64,000 nucleotides of DNA, from positions 148,996 to 212,995 of the forward strand of contig NZ_LMND01000030.1 of the NCBI RefSeq assembly GCF_001423265.1. The letters run 5' to 3'. Position 1 is the first letter of the stretch. Each line of letters begins with the position of its first letter. Of this stretch, positions 1-8,998 are shown piece after piece. This DNA comes from Methylobacterium sp. Leaf108. GTDB lineage: Bacteria; Pseudomonadota; Alphaproteobacteria; Rhizobiales; Beijerinckiaceae. A program made the translations under genes and the position numbers. The notes beneath the pieces were generated by a model. The model made no database searches and was not told where the DNA came from. It worked only from the letters and a program-made list of their open reading frames with translations.

Positions 1-755
1 CCGAGGTCGTAGCGCAGGTACTCGGCCTTGAGCGTGATCGCACTGGCACCGAGGAGATTGCCGATGATGCTGTAGCGGCTGAGGAAGCTGTCGGCGGGGA
101 TCGCGTACTCGATGCCGCCGCCGTAGACGTAGCCGGTCTCGATACCGTCGTTACGGCCGAGATAGGCCAGGGCCAGGGCGCCGTTGTAGAACTTGGCGTT
201 GTAGTTCACGTCGCCGTAGGCGAAGCCACCGGTGCCGTAGACCAGGACGCGGTCGAAGGCGTAGCCGACGCGTCCTTGCGCCGTACCGAGCCAGTTGAGG
301 CCCTGCCGGAACGAGCTCGGATCGGGGACGCCGCCGTTGGCGGCCAGCGCCGGGCCGAGGTAGAGATAGTTCTTGCGCAGGTCGGTCCAGGTCCAGTCGG
401 CCTCGACGCCCACGACGAAGCCGGAGCCCGGCGTGAACTGGTGATTGTAGCCGACGCCGGCGCCGAAGTTGCCCCGGCCGTCCTGCTCCGAGCGCAGGCT
501 CGGCGGGCGACGCAGGGTCTGCACGTTACCGATGGTGTTGGTGGTGGTGCTGCCGTCGTTGTTGCCGACGGTGCGGATCTGCTGGCTGTCGCTGAAGCTG
601 TAGGAGCTGTGCGTCCCGGCATAGAAGCCGGTCCAGGTGAAGACCGGAACCGGCACGAAGGCCGGTGCGGGCTCGACGCGCCGCGGCAGGTCGGCGGCGG
701 AGGCGGAGCCGACGGCCAGGAGCGCCGCCGTACCGGCCAGAAGCAGCTTCATCAT
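1..755 (-). CDS. Outer-membrane beta-barrel protein (Omp25/Omp31-like), C-terminus beyond window
   Basis: The reading frame starts at tandem ATG codons (750-755) and runs off the left edge, leaving about 251 residues. Residues 1-21 form a signal peptide (basic start, Leu/Ala core, Ala-Ser-Ala-Ala cleavage region). The mature start has the WTGFYAG segment typical of small surface barrels of the Hyphomicrobiales. Alternating aromatic and glycine-rich strands follow, such as GRVGYAFDRVLVYGTGGFAYG and TGYVYGGGIEYAI. These proteins sit in the outer membrane, and the family has porin or structural roles. The substrate cannot be told from sequence. It is divergent from the small gene at 965, with a palindrome between them. 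Confidence 0.8.
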   Translation of the reverse strand, partial: MMKLLLAGTAALLAVGSASAADLPRRVEPAPAFVPVPVFTWTGFYAGTHSSYSFSDSQQIRTVGNNDGSTTTNTIGNVQTLRRPPSLRSEQDGRGNFGAGVGYNHQFTPGSGFVVGVEADWTWTDLRKNYLYLGPALAANGGVPDPSSFRQGLNWLGTAQGRVGYAFDRVLVYGTGGFAYGDVNYNAKFYNGALALAYLGRNDGIETGYVYGGGIEYAIPADSFLSRYSIIGNLLGASAITLKAEYLRYDL

Positions 756-907
756 TATGCAGGTGTCTCTCAAAAAATGCCCATCTCGGATGCAACGTAC
801 CCTTGTCGCTGCCCAGTCCCTATGCCTGGAGAGCCACACCGAGCCTCGGATGCGAGAGGAGCCATCGGTCCCGTCCGCACCGTGGCGAGCGAGCCGACAA
901 CACCCGG

Positions 908-925
908 TTAAGGCTGTTGCCTTAA
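908..925. repeat. Perfect inverted repeat in divergent intergenic region
   Basis: TTAAGGC, a four-base TGTT loop, then GCCTTAA. It lies about 150 bases upstream of the barrel-protein start on the minus strand and 40 bases upstream of the small gene on the plus strand. It could be an operator dyad or a transcript hairpin. There is no T-run, so a terminator is less likely. Confidence 0.4.
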
Positions 926-964
926 TCAGGGCCGAACCGATCTTCAGTCCCGACAGGAGCGCCG

Positions 965-1144
965 ATGACCCGTGATCAACTCGCCGCCGAACTGAAGCGC
1001 ATGGCGAGCGTCCACGTCAGCGACATCGAGCGTGCGGTGAAGGACGGCCACAAGACCATCGCCCTCAACGAACTGGCGGACCTCAACCGCCAGCTCAAGG
1101 CACTGTCGGCGGCGGTGAAGGCCAAGCCCGTGGTGCGGGCCTGA
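965..1144 (+). CDS. Small conserved-looking hypothetical protein, 59 aa
   Basis: The ATG is preceded by a good AGGAG ribosome-binding site (955-959) six bases upstream. The protein is 59 residues, soluble and mostly helical by composition. It begins MTRDQLAAELKRMASVHVSD and ends in an Ala/Lys-rich tail. There is no signal peptide, Cys or membrane segment. I do not recognise the family. The ribosome-binding site, uninterrupted frame and following hairpin support a real gene. It converges with the FNT channel gene. Confidence 0.6.
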   Translation: MTRDQLAAELKRMASVHVSDIERAVKDGHKTIALNELADLNRQLKALSAAVKAKPVVRA

Positions 1145-1188
1145 ATGTCGGCCCCGAAACGCGTGTTCCGGTGCCGCGCGCAGGAGAA

Positions 1189-1211
1189 GAACGCCCGGTG
1201 ATCGGGCGTTC
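1189..1211 (-). terminator. Hairpin between convergent genes
   Basis: Nine-base perfect stem GAACGCCCG / CGGGCGTTC with a five-base loop. On the minus strand the stem is followed by a pyrimidine-rich TTCTTCTCC, so it best serves the FNT channel gene ending at 1223. It may also act on the small plus-strand gene ending at 1144. Confidence 0.5.
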
Positions 1212-1222
1212 CGTGGGGTGCA

Positions 1223-2080
1223 CTAACCCGCTCGGCCGCCTGCCTTTTCTTCTTCCACCTGTGGAGCGACCTGCCCGTAGTTGAGGACCGCGACCAGGGC
1301 GGTGCCGCCGAAGACGTTGCCGATGAGCGTCGGCACGAAGAAATGCCACAGGTAGTCGGACATGGAGGCTTCGCCGGTGAAGACGAGGTAGAACGTATCC
1401 ACCGAGCCGGCCACGATGTGGGCGAGGCCGCAGACCGCCACGAGCCCCGTCATCAGCACCACGATAAAGGGCGCGGCCGACCCGGTGGCGGGCAGCATCC
1501 ACACCATCAGCGCGATGAGCCAGCCGGCGAACACCGCCTTGATGGTTGTGGTCCAGAACGGGGCCGCGCTGGCGTGGTGGCTGATCTCGGCGAAGGCCTT
1601 GCGGACCTCCGGCTCGAAGGCGTCGGAATGGGCGAGGACGGCGGCGACGAGGGCGGTGGCGATGATGTTGCCGACGAGCACGATCCCCCACAGCCGCGCG
1701 ACCCGCCACAGGGTCGCCACGGTGCGGTCGTGCAGCAGCGGCAGGATCGGCGTCAGGGTGTTCTCGGTGAAGAGCTGCTGGCGTCCGAGCACCACGATGA
1801 GGAAGCCGGTGGCGTAGCCCATGCCCGAGATGAGCTCGCTCCACGGCGCCTCCGGCAGGTGCGCCTTGAGGACGCCCGGCACGATCAGCGAGAACCCCAT
1901 GGTGAGGCCTGCCGCCAGGGCGGAGAGGAAGAGCGCCCCGGCGTTGCGGCGCAGCTCCTCGTCACCCTCCTTGCGGATGACCTCGTGCAGCACGAAGGCG
2001 TCGGGGCGGATCACCTCCGCGACACTCTCCTCGTGCTCCTTCTTTTTCTCGGCGGTGGTGTTGGCATCGTCCAGAGTCAT
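1223..2080 (-). CDS. Formate/nitrite transporter (FNT) family channel, YfdC-like
   Basis: This is a 285-residue inner-membrane protein. About 60 residues of charged cytoplasmic N-terminus (including a KKKEHEES stretch) precede six predicted hydrophobic segments, as in pentameric FNT channels for small monovalent anions. The internal duplication typical of the fold is visible, with the GRQQLFTENTLTPILPLL region in the first half and AHIVAGSVDTFYLVF in the second. The start ATG at 2080 was chosen because GAGGAAA lies just upstream; a longer frame to 2161 adds non-homologous residues. The extended N-terminus resembles E. coli YfdC more than FocA. The transported ion is not predictable. Confidence 0.85.
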   Translation of the reverse strand: MTLDDANTTAEKKKEHEESVAEVIRPDAFVLHEVIRKEGDEELRRNAGALFLSALAAGLTMGFSLIVPGVLKAHLPEAPWSELISGMGYATGFLIVVLGRQQLFTENTLTPILPLLHDRTVATLWRVARLWGIVLVGNIIATALVAAVLAHSDAFEPEVRKAFAEISHHASAAPFWTTTIKAVFAGWLIALMVWMLPATGSAAPFIVVLMTGLVAVCGLAHIVAGSVDTFYLVFTGEASMSDYLWHFFVPTLIGNVFGGTALVAVLNYGQVAPQVEEEKAGGRAG

Positions 2081-2161
2081 CGGCGTTTCCTCAGCGCCGG
2101 TTTCCGGGAGCCGGCCCCCCTTCGCTGCGGCTTGATGCCGCTTGGGGAGGCAAAGCCGCAA

Positions 2162-2911
2162 TCAGGCGCCGGTTCCCCCGCGCAGGCGTTCAACCAGGGC
2201 GATGACCGCGTCCCGCGCCCGCGCGACGGACACGGCGTCCCGGCCCCGCACCACGATGCGGTTGGCGAACCCCGTCGGCGTCATCGAGGGATACGATCCG
2301 ATCGACACGGCCGTCTCCGCCTTGGCGATCGCGGCGAGATCGCCGGCGTAGGTGCCCTCGGGGAGGTTGCCGGCCTCGATGGTCTCGGAGATCACCTTGG
2401 CGCCCGTCTCGAGCGTCGGGCCGATCTGGTCGAGCATCGCCTGCATGATCGCCGGCACGCCGGCCATCACGAAGACGTTGCCGAGGCGAAACCCCGGTGC
2501 CTTCGAGATCGGGTTGGGCACGAGGTCGGCGCCGTCGGGGATGCGGGCCATGCGCAGGCGGGCCTCGTTGAGATCCTCCGGCTTGTGCCGTTCCAGGAGC
2601 ATCGCCTTGGCGCGCGGATCGACGTCGATGCCGACGCCGAAGGCGGCCGCGACGCAGTCGGCCGTGATGTCGTCGTGGGTCGGGCCGATGCCGCCGGTGG
2701 TGAAGAGGTAGGTGTTGCGGGCGCGCAGCGCGTTCACCGCCTCGACGATGGCGTCCGCCTCGTCGGGCACGACCCGGACCTCACGCAGGTCGACGCCGAT
2801 CGCCGTGAGGTAATCGGCGATGGTGCCGATGTTCTTGTCCTTGGTGCGCCCGGACAGGATCTCGTCGCCGATGACGAGGATGGCGGCGGTGACGGCGGGC
2901 GGTGGGGTCAT
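2162..2911 (-). CDS. Molybdopterin-binding / CinA N-terminal domain protein
   Basis: This 249-residue soluble protein has the MoaB/Mog fold: an ILVIGDEILSG opening (residues 9-19) followed by FTTGGIGPTHDDIT, the conserved substrate loop. It lacks the C-terminal nicotinamide-nucleotide amidase domain of full-length CinA, so it is the short form common in alphaproteobacteria and often labelled competence/damage-inducible protein A. Its biochemical role is not settled; relatives have been linked to molybdopterin or to pyridine-nucleotide recycling. It starts close to the divergent sfsA gene. Confidence 0.85.
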   Translation of the reverse strand: MTPPPAVTAAILVIGDEILSGRTKDKNIGTIADYLTAIGVDLREVRVVPDEADAIVEAVNALRARNTYLFTTGGIGPTHDDITADCVAAAFGVGIDVDPRAKAMLLERHKPEDLNEARLRMARIPDGADLVPNPISKAPGFRLGNVFVMAGVPAIMQAMLDQIGPTLETGAKVISETIEAGNLPEGTYAGDLAAIAKAETAVSIGSYPSMTPTGFANRIVVRGRDAVSVARARDAVIALVERLRGGTGA

Positions 2912-3008
2912 CGAGGTCCGGGTGTCGGGAGAGGGGCCCCATCGCACCTAGCGCGGGGCACCGGCGCTGGCTATGGCCGTGCCTTTCCGCATCCAAGATC
3001 CGGCCCAC

Positions 3009-3716
3009 ATGCGCCTTCCCGCCCCCCTGATCGAAGGCCGCCTCGTGAGGCGCTACAAGCGCTTCCTGGCGGACGTCGAACTCGCCGACGGCACGGTGAC
3101 GACGGCCCATTGCGCCAACCCCGGCGCGATGCTCGGCCTCCATGCTCCGGGCAACCGGGTCCTGCTCTCGGCCTCCACCAATCCGGCGCGCAAACTCGGG
3201 TTCTCGTGGGAGCTGGTGGAGGCGGACCTGCCCGGCGGCCCGCAATGGGTCGGCATCAACACCATGCGCCCGAACGCCCTGGTGGCGGAGGCCTTCCGGG
3301 CCGGGCTGCTGGCGCCCCTCGCGGGCTATACCGGCCTCAAGCCGGAGGTGCGCTATGCCACGGCGAGCCGGGTCGATTTCCTGGCGACGGGGGAGGGGCT
3401 CGCCCCCTGTCACGTCGAGGTCAAGAACTGCCATCTCCTGCGCCGACCCGGCCTCGCTGAATTCCCCGATTGCGTCGCCGCCCGCAGCGCCCGCCACATG
3501 CGGGACCTGGCGCAGGTGGTGCGGGACGGCGGCCGCGCGGTGGTGATCGTCGTGGTCCAGATGCAGGCGATCCGGTTCGACGTCGCCCGCGACCTCGATC
3601 CGGCCTTCGACCGGGCGTTCCAGGCCGCGCGGGAGGCCGGCGTCGCCGTCCACGCCTATCGCTGCCGGGTGACCCCGGAGGAGGTCGCCATCGCCGAGGA
3701 GATCCCGGTCGCCTGA
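3009..3716 (+). CDS. sfsA: SfsA, DNA/RNA nuclease (sugar fermentation stimulation protein)
   Basis: The 235-residue protein matches SfsA throughout: an N-terminal OB-like part with RRYKRFLADVELADG and CANPGAM, then the nuclease-like half with HVEVKNCHLL and FPDCVAARSARHMRDL. Starting at 3009 puts the conserved RYKRFL block at residues 15-20, as in the E. coli protein. An upstream in-frame ATG at 2973 would add 12 residues. SfsA was named for a maltose-metabolism phenotype and later assigned nuclease activity. It stands alone, divergent from the CinA-like gene. Confidence 0.92.
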   Translation: MRLPAPLIEGRLVRRYKRFLADVELADGTVTTAHCANPGAMLGLHAPGNRVLLSASTNPARKLGFSWELVEADLPGGPQWVGINTMRPNALVAEAFRAGLLAPLAGYTGLKPEVRYATASRVDFLATGEGLAPCHVEVKNCHLLRRPGLAEFPDCVAARSARHMRDLAQVVRDGGRAVVIVVVQMQAIRFDVARDLDPAFDRAFQAAREAGVAVHAYRCRVTPEEVAIAEEIPVA

Positions 3717-3798
3717 AGCACGGCCACGCCGCGGGCGACTTGCGCCCCGGCCGGTTCGGACCGATCCTCGTCTCCGGCATCCGTCGAAGGGCCATCCG

Positions 3799-4206
3799 AT
3801 GAGCGAGACACCGCCCACCTGCCGTCTCGTCAAGGCCGGAGCCGCCTTCACCGGCAGGCAGGGGCTCGACTACGCCGTGGCGATCTCGGCCGAGACGGTG
3901 GGGGCGAAATCGCTGCACATGCAGATCGTGACGTTGCCGCCCGGCGTGCGCGCCAAGGCGCACCGGCACGAGGCGCACGAGAGCGCCATCCATGTGCTGA
4001 GCGGCGAATCCGGTTGCTGGTACGGCGAGACGCTGGAGCACCACGCCGTGGTGAGGGCGGGGGATTTCTTCTACATCCCGGCCGGCGTGCCGCACCTGCC
4101 CTACAACCCGAGCGACAGCGTACCCTGCGTGGCGGTGATCGCCCGGACCGATCCCAACGAGCAGGAGAGCGTCGTGCTCATGCCGCAACTCGACGGACGG
4201 GTCTGA
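3799..4206 (+). CDS. Single-domain cupin protein
   Basis: A 135-residue cytoplasmic protein with one cupin barrel. The metal-binding motif is complete: His55, His57 and Glu61 in AKAHRHEAHE, and His99 in AGVPHLPY from the second motif. Cupins of this size are metal-dependent isomerases, dioxygenases or sugar-binding proteins; the substrate cannot be assigned here. It ends seven bases from the end of the convergent FkbM methyltransferase gene. Confidence 0.85.
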   Translation: MSETPPTCRLVKAGAAFTGRQGLDYAVAISAETVGAKSLHMQIVTLPPGVRAKAHRHEAHESAIHVLSGESGCWYGETLEHHAVVRAGDFFYIPAGVPHLPYNPSDSVPCVAVIARTDPNEQESVVLMPQLDGRV

Positions 4207-4213
4207 ACCGCTC

Positions 4214-5044
4214 TCAGACCGTCCGCTCGAACACCAGGTTCAGCCGAGTCTCGGCGATCCGGCGGTAGCCGTGGCCCTCGAGCAGGCCCGCGAGGTCGAT
4301 CTGCCACTGGTCGGTGCCGTTCTCGACGAGGAGCAGGGTCGGATGCAGGCTTTTGGGCGCCGCGCGCAGGAAAGGCTCCAGGATCAGGTCCTCGGCGCCC
4401 TCGACGTCGAGCTTCATCGCGTCGATGCGGGTGATGCCCTCGCTCTCGGCCAGGCCCAGCAACGTCACGGCGGGCACGCGGATCTGGGCGCTCTCGTTGG
4501 TGCCGACGATCTTGAGACTCGATTCGCCGCGGTTGCGCGGATCGACGAACAGCGTGAGTTCGCCGGCCTTGTCGGCCACCGCGCAGGCCACCGCCTTGAC
4601 GGTGCCGAAGGGGTTCTGCGCGATGTTGTAGGTGAGCCGGTCGAACACGTCGGGCTGGGGCTCCACCGCGAGGATGCGGGCGCGCGGCCCGGCGAAGGCC
4701 GCCACGGCCAAGGCGTAGGCGCCGATGTTCGATCCGATGTCGAGGAAGGTGCAGCCCTGCGGCAGGCGGGCCTTCAGAAGCGCACGCTCCTCGGGATCGA
4801 AGAACTGCGGCGTGAACAGCACCTTCTTCTCGCAATTGTTGTTGTAGGGGTAGAGCCGCATCCGGGCGCCGTAGCGCTCGACGTCGAGGGGGCGCCCGCG
4901 CAGCAGGGTGATGCCGATCCGGCGCAGGAACAGGGCGAGGCGCCGGCCGCTCCAGCGCGCATCCGAGATCCGGCCGGTGCGTGCCAGCAAGCGCGCCACG
5001 AGGCCCGCGGGCGCGTAGGTTCCGAAAGGGGGGCTGTTCTTCAT
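4214..5044 (-). CDS. FkbM family SAM-dependent methyltransferase
   Basis: A 276-residue protein with the FkbM fold. The SAM-binding glycine motif is in FLDIGSNIGAYALAVA. It is followed by ILAVEPQPDVF, the acidic strand end that binds the ribose, then the RIDAMKLDVEGAE block diagnostic of the family. Members O-methylate sugars or polyketides. No glycan or polyketide cluster adjoins it, so the acceptor is unknown. An alternative start at 5083 adds 13 residues; neither start has a strong ribosome-binding site. Confidence 0.87.
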   Translation of the reverse strand: MKNSPPFGTYAPAGLVARLLARTGRISDARWSGRRLALFLRRIGITLLRGRPLDVERYGARMRLYPYNNNCEKKVLFTPQFFDPEERALLKARLPQGCTFLDIGSNIGAYALAVAAFAGPRARILAVEPQPDVFDRLTYNIAQNPFGTVKAVACAVADKAGELTLFVDPRNRGESSLKIVGTNESAQIRVPAVTLLGLAESEGITRIDAMKLDVEGAEDLILEPFLRAAPKSLHPTLLLVENGTDQWQIDLAGLLEGHGYRRIAETRLNLVFERTV

Positions 5045-5154
5045 GGCAGGCCGGGTGATGCCAGCCGCCGTCGCCGGGGGCAAGCAGGTCGCCCCTCGGC
5101 CACCGGCATGATAGGCATCCCCGTCATGCGAACCAGTCGCGGGGATGGGCGGAC

Positions 5155-5931
5155 GTGCCGGAGCCGATGCAGCGATTTCATTCCGATGGCGTCGCCATCG
5201 CCTATATCGACGTGCCGCCGGCGAGCGGCGGCGACGACGCGATCCTGCTGATCCACGGCTTCGCCTCGAACCACGCGGTCAACTGGGTCAACACGCTGTG
5301 GGTGCGCACGCTGACCCAGGCCGGCTACCGGGTGGTGGCCCTGGACAACCGCGGCCACGGCGAGAGCCAGAAGCTCTACGACCCGGACGCCTACGGCTCG
5401 GACATCATGGCCGCCGACGCGCGGCGCCTGCTCGACCACCTCGACATCGCCCGCGCCGACGTGATGGGCTACTCGATGGGCGCGCGCATCGGTGCCTTCC
5501 TCGCCCTCGACGAGCCGGCCCGCGTGCGCTCCCTGCTGCTGGGCGGCCTCGGGCTGCACCTCGTCGAGGGCAAGGGGTTGCCGAGCGGGATCTCCGAGGC
5601 GCTGGAGGCGCCCCCCGGCACCCCGGCTCCGAACCCGACGGCCGCCGCCTTCCGCACCTTCGCCGAACAGACCCGCAGCGACCTTCGGGCACTGGCCGCC
5701 TGCATGCGCGGCTCGCGCCAGACCCTGTCGCGCGAAGAGGTCTCGCAGATCGAGGCGCCGAGCCTGGTCACGGTGGGCAGCCTCGACACGGTGGCCGGCT
5801 CCGGCCCGGCCCTGGCGGCATTGATGCAAGACGCCAAAGCCCTCGACCTGCCGGGGCGCGACCACTCGACGGCGGTGGGCGACAAGGGGCATCGCACCGG
5901 CGTTCTGGAGTTCCTGGCCGCGCGGCCTTGA
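5155..5931 (+). CDS. Alpha/beta-fold hydrolase
   Basis: About 258 residues with the canonical alpha/beta-hydrolase layout. There is an oxyanion HGFASN segment near residue 34, a DNRGHGES block, and the nucleophile elbow GYSMGA with catalytic Ser. A late Asp (GSLDTVAGSG) and a C-terminal His (GRDHSTAVG or DKGHR) complete the triad. The substrate is unknown; relatives include esterases and C-C hydrolases. The start is either GTG at 5155 or ATG at 5167, and the sequence does not clearly choose. It is a single gene, divergent from the FkbM gene. Confidence 0.85.
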   Translation: MPEPMQRFHSDGVAIAYIDVPPASGGDDAILLIHGFASNHAVNWVNTLWVRTLTQAGYRVVALDNRGHGESQKLYDPDAYGSDIMAADARRLLDHLDIARADVMGYSMGARIGAFLALDEPARVRSLLLGGLGLHLVEGKGLPSGISEALEAPPGTPAPNPTAAAFRTFAEQTRSDLRALAACMRGSRQTLSREEVSQIEAPSLVTVGSLDTVAGSGPALAALMQDAKALDLPGRDHSTAVGDKGHRTGVLEFLAARP

Positions 5932-5992
5932 GCGGCGCGGTTTCGGGCAACCCGTAGCAGGGCGCCGACCGGTCCCTCGCCGGGAAGGGGGT

Positions 5993-6756
5993 TCAGCTCT
6001 TCAGCCGATACCCCGTCCGAAAGATCCACGTCACGGCGGCCAGGCACGCGCTCAGGAACAGCAGCGTCATCCCGAGGCTGATCTCGACCGCCACGTCGCC
6101 CTTGCCGAAGAAGCTCCAGCGGAAACCGCTGATCAGGTAGACGACCGGGTTGAACAGGCTCACCGCGCGCCAGAACGGCGGCAGCATGTCGATGGCGTAG
6201 AAGCTGCCGCCGAGGAAGGTCAGCGGCGTCACCACCAGCAGCGGCACGAGCTGCAGCTTCTCGAACCCGTCCGCCCACAGGCCGATGAGGAAGCCGAACA
6301 GGCTGAAGGTGACGGCGGTGAGCAGCAGGAAGACCACCATCATCGCCGGATGTTCGATGTGGATCGGCACGAACAGGGTCGCGGTGGCCAGGATGATCAG
6401 CCCGATCAGGATCGACTTGGAGGCCGCGGCACCGACGTAGCCGAGGACGATCTCGAAGGGCGAGACGGGGGCCGACAGGATCTCGTAGATCGTGCCGGCG
6501 AACCGCGGGAAGTAGATGCCGAAGGAGGCGTTGGCGATGCTCTGCGTGAGCAGCGACAGCATGATCAGGCCCGGCACGATGAAGGCGCCGTAGGCGATCC
6601 CGTCCACGGCGGTCACCCGCGAACCGATGGCCGCCCCGAACACCACGAAATACAGCGAGGTCGCGATGACCGGCGCGACGATGCTCTGCAGGGCGGTGCG
6701 CCAGAAACGGGCCATCTCGAAGCGGTAGATGGCGGTGACCGCCGGCCAGTTCATGG

Positions 6757-6760
<4 letters not shown>
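5993..6760 (-). CDS. ABC-2 type exporter permease
   Basis: A 255-residue membrane protein with six predicted helices and the ABC-2 signature around the last third ([20 protein letters not shown], then [12 protein letters not shown]), as in YadH/NodJ-type permeases. Its ATG overlaps the stop of the upstream ATPase gene (ATGA at 6757-6760), so the two are almost certainly translated together as one exporter. The substrate is not apparent. MTMN or the internal second Met could be the true N-terminus. Confidence 0.9.
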
Positions 6761-7710
<950 letters not shown>

Positions 7711-7855
7711 CGGGTCTCCGTGGGTCGGGAGCGGGCGCCGCCTATACCACGCCGAGGCCGTTCGCGAGGGGCAATCGGCCGGCCGCCGCGTCGCGGCTCC
7801 TGTCGGCCTCGGGGACGAACCGGCCCCCCGACGGGTGGCCGGTTCGAGCCGAGCC

Positions 7856-8308
7856 CTAGCCGGCGAGCCGCTGGCCCTGCCGCTTGGCTTGCTCGAAGGC
7901 CTGGAGGTCGAGGGCGAGGGCGACGACCTGTGCGCTCTTGAGGCGCGACGGGTCCATCGCGCTGCCGATCCCGTGCTCCAGGTAGATCTCTTCCATCTCG
8001 GGCGTGCGCATGGCCCCACCCATGGTCCAGTTCGGAAAGAGGCGTGCCTCGATATCGCGCACGTTCAGGATGGTCGCCGTGGAATGGCGGGTGTCGCGGG
8101 CGATGCGGTTGTAGGTTTCGACCACCTGCGCCTTGTCGCCTTCGAGGATCTGTACGAACCACGTCTTGTCGAAGATCAGGAACCCCGTGACCCCGTCGCG
8201 GCTGTTGTTGCGCTGGGAGGCGGAGACGATCTCGCGCAGGTTGGTCAACATGGCGCGGTCGCCACCCTGCACCGTGTTGCGGCTGTAGTAGACGAGCTGG
8301 TGGATCAT
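7856..8308 (-). CDS. Stand-alone BLUF-domain blue-light photoreceptor
   Basis: The 150-residue protein consists of one BLUF domain (about 1-95) and a helical tail. The flavin-site residues known from AppA and Slr1694 are all present: Tyr7 in LVYYSR, Asn35 in [12 protein letters not shown], Gln53 in WFVQILEG and Trp94 in FPNWTMG. BLUF proteins sense blue light through FAD and usually act through protein partners, because short ones carry no output domain. No cyclic-di-GMP or regulator gene sits beside it. The start at 8308 is preceded by GGGGCGGAAC; the upstream extension to 8374 is not homologous. Confidence 0.93.
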   Translation of the reverse strand: MIHQLVYYSRNTVQGGDRAMLTNLREIVSASQRNNSRDGVTGFLIFDKTWFVQILEGDKAQVVETYNRIARDTRHSTATILNVRDIEARLFPNWTMGGAMRTPEMEEIYLEHGIGSAMDPSRLKSAQVVALALDLQAFEQAKRQGQRLAG

Positions 8309-8623
8309 GAATGTTCCGCCCCGGGACAGGTTGTTATGGCGTTCTGCGACGCTTGCCCGGACATCGATGGTCAAACGGGCCGTCGTGTCCCAGGGGTGTC
8401 ACCGACGCACTAAGGATTTCTGAATCGTCTTCCGAATACATGTGTCGAACGAAAATCGATTGCGTTCGGTAGAAACTCGTCGACCTACAACGCGAAATGA
8501 TCCGGATTGGACATAACACTTGTTAAGGCTACCGCATCTGCCAACGACCCCACGGGGGCGATGGGGACGCTGCGATGCCCGCGTAAGGGACCCCGATCCA
8601 CCCGGTAGGGGATCGACGAGCAA
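8309..8623. other. Intergenic region upstream of the BLUF gene
   Basis: About 315 bases without a supportable gene. The stretch 8400-8530 is visibly richer in A and T than its surroundings, which fits a promoter region for the minus-strand BLUF gene. I could not identify convincing -35/-10 elements. Confidence 0.4.
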
Positions 8624-8998
8624 TCATGATTTCACGATGCGGTCGAGGCGGGCGTTCACGAAGAAATACAGCTCCTTTGCACCGGGCTCGGCATAGAGCA
8701 CCTGAACTTCGCGGCCGGCGCGGCCGGCACCCACGAGAACATCGGTGGGCGGCCGGCCCTTGAGACGCACGAGGTCGCATTCGCCGATCCCCGGCTCGAT
8801 CGCCGTGGCGACGACCGGGCCGGCCTCGGAACAACTGCCGTCCGGGCGCAGCACGGGGCCCGGGAACACCGCTGCTGCGGGGGGCGGCGCCGGAGGGTCT
8901 GCGGCCTCGACCGCTTCGGCGGGTCGCCTGTCGGACCCGACGCAGCCCGTCACGGCTACGGCGAGCAACACGGCCAGCACGGAACGAACCGGTCTCAT
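8624..8998 (-). CDS. Small lipoprotein, 124 aa
   Basis: The N-terminus MRPVRSVLAVLLAVAVTGC is a classic lipoprotein signal with the lipidated Cys at residue 19. A proline/alanine-rich linker follows, then a compact domain of about 80 residues (GPVVATAIEPGIGECDLVRLKG to the Lys-Ser end). The domain resembles small periplasmic lipoproteins of unknown function. Its start overlaps the stop of the S10 peptidase gene (ATGA at 8995-8998), so it is co-translated with a secreted peptidase. No specific function is recognised. Confidence 0.75.
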   Translation of the reverse strand: MRPVRSVLAVLLAVAVTGCVGSDRRPAEAVEAADPPAPPPAAAVFPGPVLRPDGSCSEAGPVVATAIEPGIGECDLVRLKGRPPTDVLVGAGRAGREVQVLYAEPGAKELYFFVNARLDRIVKS

